NCBI RefSeq assembly: GCF_003001935.1
Contig: NZ_PVNG01000023.1
Coordinates: forward strand, 167,743-231,742
Direction of reading: 5' to 3'
Length of the DNA: 64,000 bases
From: Nonomuraea fuscirosea
GTDB taxonomy: Bacteria; Actinomycetota; Actinomycetes; Streptosporangiales; Streptosporangiaceae
Shown here: positions 62,485 through 64,000 of the stretch, piece after piece
Position numbering within the stretch: position 1 is the stretch's first letter
How the letters are laid out: every line of letters begins with the position of its first letter
Made by a program: the position numbers and the translations under genes
The notes under the pieces: generated by a model
Told to the model about the DNA's origin: nothing
Seen by the model: the letters and a program-made list of their open reading frames with translations, nothing else
The model's database searches: none

Positions 62485-63165
62485 GTGGCGGTCACTGACG
62501 CGGCCATCGACAAGATCAAGCAGATGATCGTCTCGGGGGAGCTGGCCCCCGGCGACCGGCTGCCGAAGGAGGCCGACCTCGCCGAGCGGCTGGGCCTGTC
62601 CCGCAACTCGCTGCGCGAGGCGGTGCGTGCGCTGTCGCTCATCAACGTCCTGGACGTACGCCAGGGCGACGGCACGTACGTCACCAGCCTGGAGCCCCGG
62701 CTGCTGCTCGACACGATGTCGTTCGTGCTCGACCTGCACCGCGACGACACGGTGCTGCAGTTCTTCGAGGTCAGGCGCATCCTCGAACCGGCCGCCACGG
62801 CGATGGCGACGGAGCAGATGACCGAGACCGACATCGAGGAGCTGCGCGTGATCCTCGAATCCCTGCCCGACCGGCCCACGATCGAGGAGCTGGTGGCCAA
62901 CGACCTGCAGTTCCACCTGCGGATCGCGCAGGGCTCGGGCAACAGCGTGCTCTGCTCGTTCATCGAGAGCCTCTCGGGCCCGACCACCCGGGCGCGGATC
63001 TGGCGGGGGCTCACGCAGGGGGGCGCGATGGAGAAGACGCGGGAGCAGCACACCGCCATCTACGAGGCCATCGCCGCCCGCCAGGCCGACGTGGCCCGCT
63101 CCTGGGCGACCGTCCACGTGGCCGGCGTGGAGTCCTGGCTACGCCGAGCCCTCGAACTCGACTGA
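62485..63165 (+). CDS. GntR/FadR-family regulator (FCD domain)
   Basis: 226 aa from the GTG at 62485, chosen because GGGAG at 62474-62478 is correctly spaced and because the ATG at 62467 lies inside the operator palindrome; the longer form has 232 aa. Winged helix in residues ~1-70 (LAPGDRLPKEADLAERLGLSRNSLREAVRALSLINVLDVRQGDGTYV). The FCD effector domain follows with metal-site residues in NDLQFHLRIAQ, EQHTAIYEAI and ATVHVAGVE. Probably an autorepressor that may also affect the MBL-fold gene. Only distantly like the GntR protein at the left edge, and its operator differs. Confidence 0.9.
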   Translation: MAVTDAAIDKIKQMIVSGELAPGDRLPKEADLAERLGLSRNSLREAVRALSLINVLDVRQGDGTYVTSLEPRLLLDTMSFVLDLHRDDTVLQFFEVRRILEPAATAMATEQMTETDIEELRVILESLPDRPTIEELVANDLQFHLRIAQGSGNSVLCSFIESLSGPTTRARIWRGLTQGGAMEKTREQHTAIYEAIAARQADVARSWATVHVAGVESWLRRALELD

Positions 63166-63770
63166 CCCCTCCGGCAGACCACCGCACGGGACTCGCCCGA
63201 CGACCGAGGGGAACGCCGCCCAGGCACCTCCGACGACCGGACGGCATGCCGCACGGGCGCATCCATGACCGAGCGGAACACCGTACGGGCTGCTCGACGA
63301 CTGGACGGACGGCGCTACGGGCGCATCCGCTGACCGGGCGATACGCCGTACGGGCTCATCCATAGACGTGCGAAAGGCCGTGCGGACGTACCCCCGATGA
63401 CCGCGCGGGAGGCGGTGCAAGTTCGCTCGACGACCGGAGGCGACGCCGCACGGGCACATCCGATGACCCGACGGGAGGTGGCTCGGCGACCGGAGGGGAC
63501 AGCGTACGGGCATTTCCGGTCACCGCACGGGAGGCGGCTCGGATTCGTCCGGCGACCGGAGGGGACAGCGTACGAGCACATCCGATGACCCGACAGGAGG
63601 TGGCTCGGGCTCGTCCGGCGACCGGAGGGGACGCCGCACGGGCGCGTCCGATGACCGGCCAGGAGGCGGTGCGGGTTCGCTCGATGTCCGTGGCGGGACG
63701 CGATGCGCGCTCGCTCCATGATCGTCGGGAACGCCATCGCCGGCGATCAGCACAGGACCCCGTCCGGCTC
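63166..63770. repeat. Tandem 66-bp repeats, non-coding
   Basis: About 600 bp of G-rich tandem repeats. The anchor GACCGGAGGGGACRSCGYACG occurs at 63488, 63554 and 63620, exactly 66 bp apart. An earlier copy at 63432 is 56 bp before, missing about 10 bp, and more diverged copies run back to ~63,180. Minus-strand translation gives a 22-residue repeat (SGHRMCSYAVPSGRRTNPSRLP) because 66 is a multiple of three, but there is no start context or known family. The following 94 bp to 63,864 hold nothing recognisable. Confidence 0.75.
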
Positions 63771-63864
63771 GTCGAGGCTTGCATCAACTCCATCCGCCGC
63801 GACCCACCGCAACACCGAGAGACCTTGACCCACCGCAGGAAGTGGGCGACCGACCTTCAGCCCA

Positions 63865-64000
63865 TCACCACTCGCCACCCCGTTGTGCCGCCATCCCGAC
63901 CACAACGCGGGCGTCGGCGACCAGTTGCAGGCCCGACAGCTTGGCGGCGTCGAAGCCGGTGATGTTGAGGTTCACGAACCGGGCGGAGGGGGCGAAGATC
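63865..64000 (-). CDS. C-terminal fragment of an unidentified protein (5' end beyond the window)
   Basis: 45 codons are readable from the right edge to a TGA at 63865-63867, with an even, natural composition (FAPSARFVNLNITGFDAAKL, then QLVADARVVVG). I do not recognise the family and no domain can be assigned. The plausibility of the text and the end just before the repeat tract are the only reasons to call it. Confidence 0.45.
   Translation of the reverse strand, partial: IFAPSARFVNLNITGFDAAKLSGLQLVADARVVVGMAAQRGGEW

Noticed and set aside
63166..63770. CRISPR array
   Set aside because: The 66-bp units are contiguous and diverge along their whole length; there are no conserved short repeats with unique spacers and no cas genes.
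63139..63793. Minus-strand repetitive protein of about 140 aa
   Set aside because: The 22-residue repeat comes directly from the 66-bp DNA unit; overlapping frames are equally open and no ribosome-binding site or family supports one.

Overview
The window is about 70% G+C and codes densely on both strands. It has actinobacterial hallmarks: a complete GlgE (maltose-1-phosphate) alpha-glucan pathway, an AfsR/SARP-type regulator, several ECF-type sigma factors, apparently leaderless genes whose start codon lies 6-8 nt after a TANNNT box, and an igr-type steroid side-chain operon. A filamentous actinomycete, plausibly of the Streptosporangiales (Nonomuraea/Thermomonospora-like), fits best. The assignment is an inference from gene content. 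I saw no rRNA, tRNA, CRISPR array, transposase or prophage structural gene.

Region by region. 1-8.8 kb, minus strand: a carbohydrate-uptake locus with a FadR-type GntR regulator (3' end cut by the window edge), a D-2-hydroxyacid dehydrogenase, two ABC permeases, a lipoprotein binding protein, and two paralogous putative glycoside hydrolases. TNGTNNNACNA operators lie in all three promoter gaps. 8.9-10.8 kb: a two-gene module of an unknown 248-aa protein and an XRE-ImmA/IrrE metallopeptidase. 10.8-15.6 kb: a quinone-oxidoreductase-like MDR protein behind a MerR/SoxR-like palindrome, then a heterodimeric ABC exporter with one degenerate ATP site. 15.7-18.5 kb: a two-domain peptidoglycan hydrolase convergent with an RpiR regulator. 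18.5-33.4 kb: glgP, divergent glgE-treS-mak, then an imine reductase and a frameshifted SARP regulator, then glgB. 33.5-38.6 kb: three tandem secreted subtilases separated by strong hairpins. 38.7-44.2 kb: a two-component system, a DUF2306 membrane protein, a second MDR oxidoreductase and SppA. 44.2-48.1 kb: an osmoprotectant (OpuC/ProU-like) ABC importer and a flavin reductase. 48.4-51.1 kb: a sigma-like protein with a C-terminal membrane anchor, and a SigJ/ECF41-type sigma factor.

51.2-60.7 kb is a steroid side-chain catabolic locus: fadD-chsE1-chsE2-chsH2-chsH1-ltp2 (igr-like) on the minus strand, and a divergent KstR-like TetR regulator, an ECF sigma factor and a FadA5-like thiolase on the plus strand. 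KstR-like boxes precede fadD, kstR and fadA5, and a KstR2-like box also precedes fadD. 60.7-64 kb: an MBL-fold hydrolase and a FadR-type regulator with a near-perfect operator between them, flanked on both sides by long non-coding degenerate repeat tracts (a 66-bp unit on the right). The window ends in the C-terminus of an unidentified minus-strand gene.

The systems that connect internally are: GntR-controlled glycoside uptake and hydrolysis; GlgP/TreS/Mak/GlgE/GlgB interconverting trehalose, maltose-1-phosphate and glycogen; and KstR-controlled removal of the C3 steroid side chain.
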